Source of the DNA: Paulinella micropora
Taxonomy: Eukaryota; Cercozoa; Imbricatea; Euglyphida
DNA length: 64,000 nt
NCBI GenBank assembly: GCA_009731375.1
Contig: BJOX01000228.1
Span: 618,822-682,821 of the forward strand
Direction of reading: 5' to 3'
Numbering within the stretch: the stretch's first letter is position 1; each line of letters starts with the position of its first letter. Shown piece by piece: positions 41,060 to 52,620 of the stretch. The notes under the pieces were generated by a model. It did not search any database and was not told where the DNA came from. It worked only from the letters and a program-made list of their open reading frames with translations. The translations under genes and the position numbers were made by a program.

Positions 41060-41727
41060 TTGGAGTCACCAGCACACTGCTGATTTCTTTTCTGGCTTGT
41101 CCTTTGACTGCAGAAGGAAAATTTGGGCTGACCTATCTCCATTGAGTACGCAGACTCAAACAACAAATACTTCAACACATCCCCACACAAGCTCTTTTGC
41201 AAAACAATACGTCTAGGCGTTTGTGAGTAGGTGTCCCAGTACCCTCTCCACAGCCTTTATCCCTGTTCTCCCTTGAGGCAGATACCAGACATCTTTTCTG
41301 TTCTCCTGTTCTCCCTTGAGGGAGAGACAGAGTAAGTCAACAGACGTACGAACAAACACTCACAGTGACAAACAAACTTGAAGGACACGAGCCTAGTACT
41401 CTCCCTCTCAAGTCTTTGCACTTAGTTTCCTCTCAAGTCACACACATCAGAGTATTTTTGCAAATCTCTGACTGTTTTTCGAAAGTAGTTCTGAACACCT
41501 ATCCGACGACAAGTCGACTTCTCAAGGAGTGCTTCTCAAGCCTCTTTGACACTATCTGTACGTAGGTCCTAGTACCTCATAACAGATACAACAACAAAAA
41601 GAGCAAAAGAGGAAGAGGAGGGGCGAGTGCTCAAACCCCAGAAGATGTAAATACGCTCGTTGGCCCTCTAGGGGACCAAACGGATTTGGCAGGGCCTTCC
41701 TTTGACACAGAAGGAGCAGACAATCCA

Positions 41728-44109
41728 ATGGACCAGGTCCAAGATGAGGGAGCGATGATGACGGAGGAGGAGAAGGAGAAGAAGGAGGAGGAAGATCAGT
41801 GGGTGGCCGAATACGCCAAACTAACTAAGAAGGAGTTTGAGAAGAAAATAGGGGAGCAGCAGGCCGGTAAATGGCTATATATTCCCCCAGAGATTCGATG
41901 GGGAGATCCCTTGAGAAAGGAGGATATCTGTTACCCCATCCCGAGTCAAGCTCTGCCTCTTGCAGCATTCCTCAGAGACGACGGTGCACAGTTACAGGTG
42001 CAACATGTCTCATATGGGGACCAAATGTCTTTACTGGAGCTACTCAACCTCATTTGGGGAGTGTTTGAGTGTGCTATACTCTATGAGTACCAGTCTGCGA
42101 AAAGTGTGCTGCCATGGAGGACCAGAGCACTGGTCAGGTTGCTTGATCCTGGTCAGGACATCGAAGGAATAAAGAAGGGAGAAAGAGAGTTTAAAGGCAA
42201 GAACCTGCGAGGGCAGCTTAATGTCATGGATGTGCCTTTGAAACTTATGGAGGCCAAGTTAATTGACTTTGGCAAACTCCAACAAACCAAATTTGGCAGG
42301 GACACTCACCCAGTCCTGCAGGAAATAGAAGGGGAAGTCGGAGGGGTGACGAAGCTGAAAAAGCTGCATGCGGCCTTTCAAAAGGACGATGCATGGAAGA
42401 GGTGGGCTCAGACGAAGGATCATACGATCTTGGAGCCGAAGCAGGCACTCCCTGCTACTAACAAAGCAACAGAGAAGGAGATGGCGGAGAAAACTCTGCT
42501 TCTTCGGAAGGCAGCCGAGCTCATGTCATTCTTTCATCATGCTCAAGACCTGCACATCAGGGATATAGCAACAGAAAAAGAAAGGAAGGAGTTGGAGGCA
42601 CAAATTGCATTGGCTAGGGCGACGGCAACAAGGCAGGCACTTTCCTCTGGAACTTTTCTGTCTCCCCCTAGTTTCGCCTCGCCAACCCATGCAGCCCCTC
42701 CCGCCTCTACGACTGGCTCAGCGCCTACCACTGTCATTGTCAACAATAACGACAAGAAGGACAGACAGGCTATCATGCAGGGCTTCCAAAAATATACCAA
42801 GTCCGATCCAACTGCTCTTACGCTGTATGCAGAGACAGCGAGTCAGAAGGATACGGATGCTGGCCTTCGTGACAAGCTCCGAAAGATAGATGCTTGTATG
42901 AAGCAGCATCCAACGGACGAAACACAAGAGTATGAGGCGTTGTCCACCTTGTTGGACCCATCAATCCTTACACAAGGGTTTGATGTAGCGGCATACAAAA
43001 CGTTGCGAGCGGGAGTGGTGTCGGCTAGAAAGACCACCACAGACCTGCAATGCACGGTGCCAGTTGCCGTCCTCTTGCAATATTTTAAAACTCATGGGTA
43101 TCAGCACCTGTGCACTGGTACTTTGATTGGGTTCGAAATTTTTCAAGAGGTGAACACAGGGTTAGGCGATAGCACGAGGTTGGCGGCGATCCTCACGGAG
43201 GTCAGCGCCAAGTACGGGCTCTTTTATAGCCGGAAGTCCATCATTCTGTACTTCTTGAGCGCTTTGTGTGCCAGACACCCGAGCAAGCTCGCACGGCTCA
43301 TACAATCATGTCCGTCCTTCAAGGCGGTGAAGAAGGGGGACTTTTTGGAAACCAATATATACGAGAAGACTGTTGCGGCTACTCAGCCGGACGACCTGTT
43401 CAAGGAGGTGCTCGACGCGTGTTCCGAATTGGACACTGCCACTGAGTCACTCTCCAGTACCACGACACAGGGGGTTGTAGGTGCCCAAGCAGCACATGCA
43501 ACTCGGGTGGCAGGTCTGAAGAGAGGGAGAGATGAGAAGGTACCTTGTTACCGCTATTTCTCATACATGACGTGCAAGAAGGAGCAAGAGCTTGGCTTAG
43601 GCAACTGCCCATACAGCCATGACTCTGATGATGTGAGGATGCGAAATACCTTCTTGCGAGAGCTCAAAGGCAGCAGAAGGGGCACATACTTCATGTACAA
43701 GAAGGAGTTGGAGGAGAGGAAGTGGAGTGCAAATATGGTCGACGATGCGGAGTTCCGCGGGGCCATCATTTCCTTCCTTGAGAAGATGCAGAAGAAGGAG
43801 GCGAAAGAACAACAACAGGGCCGACCAATGGCGCCGACAAGAGGAGGAGGAATGAGAGGATCGTCTCGAGGGTCCCGAGGGACGCAAAGAGGAGGAGGAA
43901 AGGGAGGTCGAGGCCACACGGGCTATCGTCCAAGTGGAGGCTGGACCCCAACGAGGACCCCAACGCGCCCTCCCAGAGGAAGCGGATACTGGAATAGCTC
44001 TAGCTCCAGTTCCAGCTCCAACTATCCCCAGCAGGCATATGCCGCTGCGAGTGGGGACCAACAAGACGCTGGCACCGACCCAGGTGAGCGTATTGAAGTC
44101 TTAGAATGA
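41728..44109 (+). CDS. gag: Gypsy Gag with CCCH zinc finger and RGG tail
   Basis: The first ATG in the frame is 41,728 (the frame is open back to 41,566, but without an ATG). About 793 residues, long for Gag. Acidic N-terminus, helical capsid-like core, Ala/Thr/Pro hinge at about 42,660-42,730, a CCCH finger C-x8-C-x10-C-x3-H (CYRYFSYMTC ... NCPYSH) at about 43,550-43,620 rather than the usual CCHC knuckle, then an Arg/Gly-rich stretch (RGGGMRGSSRGSRGTQRGGG) for RNA binding and a Ser-rich tail. It packages element RNA in virus-like particles. Intact frame. Confidence 0.85.
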   Translation: MDQVQDEGAMMTEEEKEKKEEEDQWVAEYAKLTKKEFEKKIGEQQAGKWLYIPPEIRWGDPLRKEDICYPIPSQALPLAAFLRDDGAQLQVQHVSYGDQMSLLELLNLIWGVFECAILYEYQSAKSVLPWRTRALVRLLDPGQDIEGIKKGEREFKGKNLRGQLNVMDVPLKLMEAKLIDFGKLQQTKFGRDTHPVLQEIEGEVGGVTKLKKLHAAFQKDDAWKRWAQTKDHTILEPKQALPATNKATEKEMAEKTLLLRKAAELMSFFHHAQDLHIRDIATEKERKELEAQIALARATATRQALSSGTFLSPPSFASPTHAAPPASTTGSAPTTVIVNNNDKKDRQAIMQGFQKYTKSDPTALTLYAETASQKDTDAGLRDKLRKIDACMKQHPTDETQEYEALSTLLDPSILTQGFDVAAYKTLRAGVVSARKTTTDLQCTVPVAVLLQYFKTHGYQHLCTGTLIGFEIFQEVNTGLGDSTRLAAILTEVSAKYGLFYSRKSIILYFLSALCARHPSKLARLIQSCPSFKAVKKGDFLETNIYEKTVAATQPDDLFKEVLDACSELDTATESLSSTTTQGVVGAQAAHATRVAGLKRGRDEKVPCYRYFSYMTCKKEQELGLGNCPYSHDSDDVRMRNTFLRELKGSRRGTYFMYKKELEERKWSANMVDDAEFRGAIISFLEKMQKKEAKEQQQGRPMAPTRGGGMRGSSRGSRGTQRGGGKGGRGHTGYRPSGGWTPTRTPTRPPRGSGYWNSSSSSSSSNYPQQAYAAASGDQQDAGTDPGERIEVLE

Positions 44110-44690
44110 CGGGAGGAGAAGAGGGAGAAGGGGACAAAAACTGTTCTTTTTAATCCGACAGTCACGGTTATTCCTGCTGTTGTTGAACAGAATACGATCA
44201 GTCCCGTACCTCCTAGACGTGAAGTTGAAAGCACACAGCCTCAAAAGCCTCAAGGTAAGCATTTGCTAGTCCATCCTTCGAGAGCTAAACCACATTGAAA
44301 GTTGGTAATGATACGATGGCGAATATTAATATTGTCGGCCGGAAGTTTTTAAACGGTCACCGGGCATGGGTGGACAAAAAACACTAGAAAAACAAAGGGG
44401 ACCCTAAAAGGGGTAGGCAGCCGTACAGAAATTACGGGCATCGTCACATTAATTTTTAAATTGACATCCGGTCGAGTATATCGTGCGGACCTCTATGTTG
44501 TCCCCGATTACCACGGTTCAATCCTGCTGTCGTATGACCAATTGGCTACGATGGGGGCTTTGATCGATTGCGCCGCACGGCGAGTAATTTATGGAGTGAA
44601 AAGAGGAGAGGAGAGGATATTAATCCGATGACCGCTACTGACTCCTACGAGGCTTTTGAGCTGAGTCTAGCAACGGAGATAAAAAAAGTT
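44110..44690 (+). pseudogene. Gypsy aspartic protease region, damaged
   Basis: FLNGHRAWVD is followed by KKH and a stop where the active-site DTG/DSG should be. In another frame the later protease strands are clear (TGIVTLIFKLTSGRVYRADL; SILLSYDQLATMGALIDC). The catalytic motif is missing and the frame is broken, so no active protease can come from this copy. Confidence 0.7.
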
Positions 44691-47600
44691 GGCCTTCGTA
44701 CATGAGGTAACTGAAGCCTATGTGCACCCCTATGTCACAGTGCCGGACGAACTGTCCTGGACCGACCATTGGGAGACGGAGATGCAGGCGTATACGGTTA
44801 CGATTCCCGCATGGGACAAAAAGTCTATTGATGACTTAGTCGTAGCGCGTAATGAGGAGATAATATGTGTTGCGAAACAGTGCCCGTCGTTGGCCAGATT
44901 CGCAGAAGGTGGCGGGGCAGATGTCCATATTACTAATGGCTACTGTTACCATGCGAAGGTGTCAGATGAGAAGAGAGAGGCGTTCGTGCCAAGGATGAAG
45001 GGGCGTATCCCCGATACTCCAGCGGATGACATTAAAACTTTTATCACTAACTTTTGGGGTGACGTGCCCACCTGGCCGCGCTCATTAACGGAAGTGAAAA
45101 GTTGTTTACGGAATCTGTTTGAGAGCAACAAGCCGTACTCTGTCATTCTGCCATACAATGAGAAGGCGATATGGGCACAGGAGATAAGGGACCGGCTTAT
45201 TGATCATCCTATACCGGTGCCCTCCCGCAAGCAACAATTAGTGGTGGCTTGTCGACTCGGGTCTCGTGAGCAGAGCAGTGCTTACAAGCAGAAGCTCAGA
45301 GCCCAGGACAAGTTGAAATTAATACCTCAAGCCTTCACATGCTTTGATGGTTTTTACACCCGTAAGGCTCCGATACAATACGCGAACCTTANNNNNNNNN
45401 NGCCTTATTGATACGCTTGTCGGAATTGGCCATGATGATGAGCCGGACACAGTCACGTATGAAAGAACGGGACTAGACGATTTGTCGGAGGAGGATATGA
45501 GTTTGGAGGAGGACTTAGCGCCCCTCAAGGAGCATAAGAAGATGTCGGAGGAAGATTTCCAAGCGGTGGCGCGGAAAATTTTAGAAGAAGGAGTGGGTTT
45601 GGAGAGAGAGAAGGCGTTTCTCAAAGCTAAGATGNNNNNNNNNNGGTTTTCGACCCTCCTCGGGCAGGTGGTGTAAAGTCTGAGGACTTCACTGCAGTCA
45701 TTTACAAGATACCGGGTGCGGAGCCATCTCCTGCACCACGGAGGGCAAATTTGAGCATATGAGGCGAAGATAGCGGAGGAGAATGTGAGGCAGTTGCTCA
45801 ATGAGGACTTTATTGAGAGATCTACATCTCCAATTGTCTCTCAACCGAAAATCGTCCCTAAGCCAGGAGGAGAATGGCGTTTGACGATCAATTATGCCCG
45901 TGTGAATAAGGTGCTAGACCAAGAGAGAAATCCTCTGCCGACCTTAGAAGAGGACAGAAGAGTGCTGCGGAATGCTAAATTCTATTCGGTCATCGACCTT
46001 AAGAACGGCCTCTGACAGATACCACTGGACGAGAAATCCAGATGGCTGACTGCATTCGTTGTCGGTATGGAAATATACCAGTGGAAGGTGCTTCCGATGG
46101 GACTTAAACAGGCCCCGGGACTCTTTCAGAAGGCGATGCAGAAGATGCTGAGCGGTCAATATGACGACCAGTCGGCGGATGGTTTTATGAGAAGGAGAGG
46201 ACAGAAGGCGGGAGAATATGCATTTTGCTACATCGATGACATCATCGTATACTCTAACACAATGGAGGAGCATATCGATCATTTGTCAGACGTCTTCAGG
46301 CGCATCGGCGCTTTTGGCCTGAAATGCAACTTAAAGAAATGTCAACTCGCCAAGACAAGTGTGACGTATTTGGGTTACGAGATTTCTCATAATAGAGTCT
46401 CGATATCGCGCGAAAAGAGAGAGGAGATCGTGAGTAGACAGTTGCCAAGGAATCGCACGGAGTTACACTCTTTTCTTGCGATGGCACAGTACTACAGCCA
46501 GTTCATACCCGATTGGGGTGCAACTCGAGCTAAGTTGGAGAAGATTATTGATTTCGGAGACTTTGAGAAGTGGGATGAGGAGGCTTTGCAGGCGTTTAAT
46601 ACGGTCAAAGATCTCATTTATAAAGATCGCAAGGACGGCGGATTAGTACTTATGATGCCCGACTTTACGAAGCCGTTCGTAGTCGACACAGATGCATCTA
46701 AGTTCGCGATCGGTGCGGTGCTGCAACAAGAAGATGAGGAGAAAAAGTTGCGCCCGATCATGTTTATTAGTAGAAAGCTGTGTGCGGCGGAGCGAAATTA
46801 CTGCACGCGACAGAGAGAGGCGTTGGCAGTAGTATGGGCTCTCAAGAGGCTCAGAGAATACCTATGGGGAGGACCTCTATTCACGGTTAGGACCGATCAT
46901 CATAACCTTCTTTGGTTGATGAATCATGAACAAACCGGCCGTTTGGCGCGGTGGCAAGCTTTCTTGTCATGTTTCAATTTCACGATGGTCTACTTACCGG
47001 GAAAGCGAAACGTAGTCGCTGATAGCCTTTCCAGGCTAGAGTTTCAGTCAGAGGTGTCGGCTCTCGTATCATCAGTGAAGATGATAGATTTGTCCACGGA
47101 CAAGGTGTACGAGGTAAGCCACATAGAGACGATGCAGATGGCAAGAGGCGTTCGTTATGACCGCACGGGTCTACGATATAGTCCTCAAGGCCCGGATCAT
47201 GGCATATGCTGTGAGGCACATGTTCTCGAAGACGCTGAGTGGTCTTATGAGGCATATGAGAACGCGAAGGCGAATATAAAAGAGGAGGAGGAGACGACTG
47301 AGGTCTGTACTGAACCTCCGCAGGAAAATCGAAGCGAGCTTGATGAAGACCCAGAAAGGGTAGGAGTAAGGTTGGAGGACGGTACTGTCCATATCGCCTC
47401 GCCTACCGCATGGAGGCAACAACAGGCGACGGATCCGGAGTTCAAGGAGCTCATAACGTTATACAAGAGCCCTAATGAGCTTAAAAAGAATCCGCAGATC
47501 AAAGATCAGAGGAAGGAGATGGCGTGGAGAGATGGGCTATTGTGGTACAAGGGCCAGCACGGGAAATTTGCGTCACAGCCGGATAAATGGACTCTCTGGG

Positions 47601-48610
47601 TACCAGAGAAGTTGAGGCGCTTTATATATGTCGCTGCCCATAACTGCCCCTTGCTGGCACATCCGGGTCGACAAAGAACCCATTGGTTCATAGCGAGGCG
47701 ATTTTGGTGGAAGGGGATGAAGGAGGAGATAGACAGAGAAGTGGACGCATGCATCCCATGCAAGACCACAAAGACACCGCTGAAGGCGAATTTTGGCCTG
47801 ATCGGTACATTCCCTTTACACGCCGGGATGTTTGAATTCTTACACATCGATCATGTGGGACCTTTCCCCGAATCGGCCGAAGGTTACAGATACCTTCTTA
47901 CTGCCATTGATCGAGCCACCAATTATGTGTGGGTTGTTCCTGTTAAGGACGTTACAGGCAAGACAACTGCGGAGGCTCTGATCGACAGGATCGTCTCGCA
48001 GATCGGAGTGCCTAGAAAGATATGTTCTGATCGAGGTTCTGACTTTAATAATGAAGTCATCGACAGACTATCTAAGTACTACGGGATGAAATGGCAATAT
48101 GTTACTGCCTATAACCCGAGAGCGAATGGCAAGATCGAGCGGGTACATAGACCTCTCAAAGCCTCGCTTAAGATGTACTGTATGAAGAAGGAGAATCAGA
48201 GAGCCTGGGTGGAGGCAGCACCTTCATTTGCCTTTGCAATGAACTGTCTACCCTCATCGGCATTAGGAGGAGCCAGGAGCTCAGTCTCGCCATATCAATT
48301 GGTTTACGGCCGAGAGCCTAGTATCCCAACCTCTCTTCTGCACCCAAAGGATACTTGGGCAGATGAGGATGAGTTGTTCGGGATGAGACTAAGAGCGAAG
48401 ATGGAGGCGGAGCAAATAGTTGCGGCGCACAGGAGGCGGAGCGCAGAAAGACTGATGCACAAGGAGTGCGACAAGCGCACTTAGATCAAGTCCGTTTCCA
48501 GGTTGGGGATATTGTACTCCTGTACCATCCTCAAGTACCCAAGGGGGTTAGCTCTAAGCTGTTTACCCACTGGAAAGGACCATACCAGATTATGGAGCAG
48601 ATGGGACCTC
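44691..48610 (+). pseudogene. pol: Gypsy pol: reverse transcriptase, RNase H, integrase (broken)
   Basis: 44,691-45,690 is linker with two N gaps. Reverse transcriptase begins about 45,700 (VPKPGGEWRLTINYARVNKV; YSVIDLKNG), has a TGA at 46,014-46,016 where Trp is expected, and continues with WKVLPMGLKQAPGLFQ and the catalytic YIDD box. RNase H: VDTDASKFAIGAVLQQ, REALAVVWAL, RTDHHNLLWL. Integrase: HHCC zinc finger (HNCPLLAHPG ... CIPCKTTK), then D in FLHIDHVGPF, D in CSDRGSDF, E in NGKIERVHRPL. After a frame change near 48,450-48,480 comes the GPY/F module (VGDIVLLYHPQ, THWKGPYQI). Frame breaks near 45,755 and 48,460 add to the nonsense codon. Confidence 0.93.
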
Positions 48611-48624
48611 TGAANNNNNNNNNN

Positions 48625-49545
48625 CAGGGGTAGAGGGAAGGAGCAAATCGTGAATGTTCGAAGGCTGATCAAATATGACCCCTGCTTACTTGAGGATGAA
48701 TCCGTTGAGGAGGCGTTGAAAGGGATGAAGGAGGATTTCAAAGAGGTACCGCCTATCAATAAGGAGGATACCTTAGAAGAGGAAAATGCCTATCGGGCAC
48801 CAGTCTCGGAGAAGGAGGAGACCGAGAAGGAGAGTAAGAAAGGCTCAAACCGCAAAAGCGCGGCGGGGACTCAGTCTAAAGCCCCCATAGTCCGCGGCGG
48901 TACGAAGGAGAAGTTCACGGAGGCGCAGATGACGAGAGCGCAAAACGATCTTATTTTTGACCAACCGAGGAAGGTGGCGAGGTCGACGCGAGCGGCGGAT
49001 GTTCATGGAGGAGGAGGGGAGAAAGACACTAACCCAAACGCGGGTAATGTGGACATTCGCCATGCGCGGTGGAAGGAAGGCGAGGCGATAGCGACCATCA
49101 AGTGGGTCCAAGACGCTTTTTATCTGATGCGACCGGCACTCTCTCAGATCTTTATCTCATGCGAGCTGTGGCAGTCCCGCAGACTACGCGGGCAGCACGG
49201 ACATCGAAGAGATCCTTAGCAGCAAAAACAATACAACCGGTACTCCATTTCTGGAAAAGCATGGACCCTGTTGAGGATCCAAAAGCTAGACAATATTTAC
49301 CGGTATACAAAGACGCAAAAGATCTCGAGACTTGGGATGGTACTTTTACCCCTCGAGATAAAGACCACACTGCGTGGACTATTCAGTCACTGCCTAGGGG
49401 AGTGCTGGACATCCCTTTTGACTTATCATTGGGCGCCATCCCGAACGGAATTTGGGACAGTCTTGAGGAGTCGAAGTTTGACTTGACTTTTGTTGGCGGC
49501 CCGCCACCTGGCAAAGAAGTTCGCGCAAGGCGACGAAGGCAGTAA
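48625..49545 (+). CDS. C-terminal extension of the Gypsy polyprotein, function unknown
   Basis: After the GPY/F module and an N gap the frame continues with NVRRLIKYDPCLLEDESVEE, a Lys/Glu-rich linker and, after another frame change near 49,140-49,220, a compact C-terminal part (HFWKSMDPVEDPKARQYLPV; FTPRDKDHTAWTIQSLPRGV) ending at 49,545. No chromodomain or envelope features (signal peptide, transmembrane helix) are visible. Confidence 0.5.
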
Positions 49546-50340
49546 GTGACAATTTTCTTTTATCACGCGTCGGACATTGAGCGACCGCATGTGGATTAAT
49601 TTCATATTACCCATGCCAGATCATGTCTTATTGAAATAATTTTTTACCATTGTTGTTACTTGGCATTTCTATCGCAACATATGAGTGCGAAGGTCAATCG
49701 GCAAATTGATACGACACCGTATAACGGGATCGCTGGTGAGTTTAGCGATGGTGTTCCTGGTACGACCCTGCAACAAGTACTCAGGGTGATGTTCTCAAAA
49801 ATGTTCTCCTAGTAGACATATTAAATATTTTTCTTTGGATATACTCAAAATCGTCATACCAGTGCACGGTCCGTCTCTACTTGTGTCGGCATATCGCATG
49901 GTCGGGCTCACTCATCCCGGCTTTGGATATAGTTATTAGGACTGGCCCCCTAGTACTATATTAAGATAACCGATTGTATACAAGGGTATGTTATTAAAAG
50001 ACAATGTATTTACTGATCGGAAGTGTTTTTGAAGGAGGAGAAAAATTATAATGCTGCTCTTATTTTTTAATAGTAATACTATCGTTCTTGACATACTGCC
50101 TCAGAATTAAGTTACGGGGGGGACAACGAGTGGGGAAGGAGGAGTTTTTTATTTACAAAGACGAGGCTAGAGATTTATCGTTGATTCGTGCCTGGCGTAT
50201 GCGTTTTATATATCCAATGCACCGTCTATCAGTGGGTTAATGCACTTAGTTGCAACACCCCGTAGCGTTGGTGCAGAAAAGAAATCAGCAATTATATGAC
50301 AAAAATATGCATATTTCCGTCATAAAATGGGAAGGGGTAC
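49546..50340 (+). other. 3' untranslated part of the Gypsy element and polypurine tract
   Basis: No gene is visible. The purine run AAAATGGGAAGGGG at about 50,324-50,337, three bases before the 3' LTR, is the expected primer for plus-strand DNA synthesis. Confidence 0.75.
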
Positions 50341-50589
50341 TGTAGGCATCACCCCCCGGATAGCCGGTTAAAAGTACACTTTTTTTGGTATCAGATGCAT
50401 CTAGTTTCTTCCTATTATTTCAATATCGCTTGGCCGGATTTGACCTAATGCCATTTTAACCTTGGTCTGTTGCCGCTTTCTTTTGTGCGGTTTCACTGAG
50501 CTAATATAACGAGACATCATTCTCCTTTGGGGATTTGTGTTTGGTTGTATTACCGACTTTTTTACGAGCTATCTTCGGGGATTTTAACA
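50341..50589 (+). repeat. 3' LTR of the Gypsy element
   Basis: Matches the 5' LTR across its length with scattered substitutions and small indels (for example, a few bases are missing at GACATCATTCTCC). Followed by the target duplication AGGG. Confidence 0.93.
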
Positions 50590-50895
50590 AGGGTCAGATT
50601 TCAGATTAGCGAGTCAGATTTCGAATTAGTGGTCCGCAGAATTCAAATTAGTTCAATTTAACGGCTATATACGTCCGCAAAATCTCTATTATTTTTGCGA
50701 AATGTTACCGTTAAATTGAACTAATTTGAATTCTGGCCGCTAATCTAAAATCTGACAGCCAATCTGAAATCTGATCCTTAAAGTTTGATTGCTGAGTTTG
50801 ACACTTGAATGTACCCAGTGATAGCAAAAAATGTTACCAATTGGTAACAAAAATTACCGCCTGGCAATTGGAAACTGCGGGAACTTAAACATTAA
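50590..50895. mobile_element. Right part of the foldback/MITE-like palindrome
   Basis: 50,594-50,670 pairs with 50,690-50,770 (for example AATTCAAATTAGTTCAATTT against AAATTGAACTAATTTGAATT), and 50,775-50,895 pairs with 40,659-40,801. With the retrotransposon removed, the arms join into one palindrome of about 450 bp with a small inner hairpin (CGCAAAA ... TTTTTGCG). No coding capacity. Confidence 0.88.
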
Positions 50896-51600
50896 CATGT
50901 GTGTTCCATATTAATACTTTCAGGCTCTAGGCCGTGCCCCCGCTTCTTTTTTTTTATTATGCGCAAACACTCTTTTAATATTAATAAAAGACTCGATGAT
51001 ATTAATATTAATACTATTGTGACTTGCCACTGCCACTCAGTGGTGACTCTTTGAAATCATGTACTACACCCACGGTATTCTATTAATACAATGATTCATC
51101 TGTTATTTCGCTATTAGTTTTCAAGTTACGGGAATTCACTCGTGGAAGTGATTCCTTGTCAGTATTAAATGTATTTCATATAAGATGAATTCTTATTACA
51201 GATGATTTCCGGTTTTGAAGATTACTTCCGGTTTTAATGTTGTATTAGGATAAAGGGTATGGGGCCCGCGGCCCGGAAGCTTGGAAGCTAGGACCCCATA
51301 GTGCCTTAAATCCTATATATTTTACACTTAACAGTTTACCGGAGTGGTGAAGGTTGTTATGTATATAAGTTACACAAAGCTGTGGCATCCTTATTTATCA
51401 ACCTCCCACGCCGGTTAATAGCGTTGACTCGAACCTTTTGTAGCAAATGTAGTAACCGTTTGACTCGAAGGATAAAGAAAATTTGCACGGAAATTCCGTG
51501 AAATTTAGCAGTTTTTTCCCTTGACTGGGAATTTATGGCAAAATAAGGGAAATTGCACTTATGGGTTTTTGTTACAGTTTGTAGGTATGTTTTGGCATTG
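50896..51600. other. Host intergenic DNA
   Basis: AT-rich unique sequence; no gene, RNA or repeat family recognised. Confidence 0.5.
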
Positions 51601-52394
51601 AGGAGAAAGAGGAGGAGGAGGAAGAGAAGGAGGAGGAGGAGGAGGAGGAGGAGGAGGATGACGATGATGATAGTAATTGCAATGTTGACGTTGTTCTCAT
51701 TTTAATTGTCGTCGTCATTGTCGTGATGTCGTTGTCGTTGTGGCCGTTGTCGTTGTTGCCGTCGTCGTCGTTGTTGTCGTCGTTGTTGTCGTCGTCGTTG
51801 TTGTCGTCGTCGTTGTTGTTTTTGTTGCTGTTGCTGTTGCTGTTGCTGCCATTTTCGCTGCTGCTGCTGCTAAAATTCCTTCTTATTCTCGTTCGTCGCT
51901 CTCCCATTGAGATTTTTTGTTGGGACAGTCTTCTTTCCTGTGGTCTGGTTCGCCTTCACAGACTGAGCAGCCATGAGAAAACCTGTATCAACGTGTAAGT
52001 ATATGTGCATGAGCTTGAATGTACATGTATCCAGGTACGCACGTATCTTGTACGTTTTGTGTACGGGTGAGTGCATGCTCATATAAACATACGTATATGG
52101 ATAAATACACGCTGCAGGTACATGCATGCATACATACATACAGACATACATACATACATACATACATACATACATACATGCATACATACATACATGCATA
52201 CATACATACATACATACATACATACATACATACCTGCAGTAGGTCTTGAAAGGACACCGTACATACATGCATACATGCATACATACATACATACATACAT
52301 ATATACATACACACATACATACATACATACACACCTGCAGTAGGTCTTGCCCCTCGCCCAATGTTTGCACACGACTACCATCAACAACATATAG

Positions 52395-52449
<55 letters not shown>

Positions 52450-52502
52450 TATTTGTATGTATATATATATGCCCCTCGCCCAATGTTTCACACGACTACC
52501 AT

Positions 52503-52549
<47 letters not shown>

Positions 52550-52620
52550 CTACATATATATATAATATATATATATACATATATATATGTATATATATAA
52601 ATATATGTATATATATATGT
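51601..52620. repeat. GAG, GTC/TGC, ACAT and TA arrays around small minus-strand exon-like islands
   Basis: (GAG)n at 51,607-51,657, imperfect GTC/GTT and TGC arrays at 51,710-51,875, (ACAT)n at 52,130-52,350, (TA)n at 52,395-52,620. Unique islands at 52,225-52,260, 52,332-52,390 and 52,470-52,510 are partial copies of one exon-like sequence (minus strand GTGTGCAAACATTGGGCGAG, then ACCTACTGCAG before GTGTGTATG). Confidence 0.85.
51868..51985 (-). CDS. Possible last exon of the ankyrin gene
   Basis: On the minus strand, after GATACAG, an open frame encodes a short hydrophilic tail (LMAAQSVKANQTTGKKTVPT, ending NENKKEF) and stops with TAG at 51,868-51,870. It is the only unique, open, acceptor-preceded segment at this end of the minus-strand exon series. 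Its linkage to the ankyrin exons is inference. Confidence 0.4.

Larger units (their letters stand above)
40806..50589 (+). mobile_element. Ty3/Gypsy LTR retrotransposon (9.8 kb)
   Basis: Two direct repeats of 254 and 249 bp begin TGTAGGCATC and end ATTTTAACA (TG...CA ends). They are flanked by the 4-bp duplication AGGG (40,802-40,805; 50,590-50,593). The order gag, protease, reverse transcriptase, RNase H, integrase is that of Ty3/Gypsy. The body has frame breaks, a nonsense codon and three 10-base N gaps, and the LTRs differ by several substitutions and small indels. This copy is therefore old and not autonomous as read. Confidence 0.95.

Noticed and set aside
49069-49545. Envelope gene of the Gypsy element
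   Set aside because: No signal peptide, transmembrane helix or glycosylation-rich ectodomain; better read as the end of the polyprotein.
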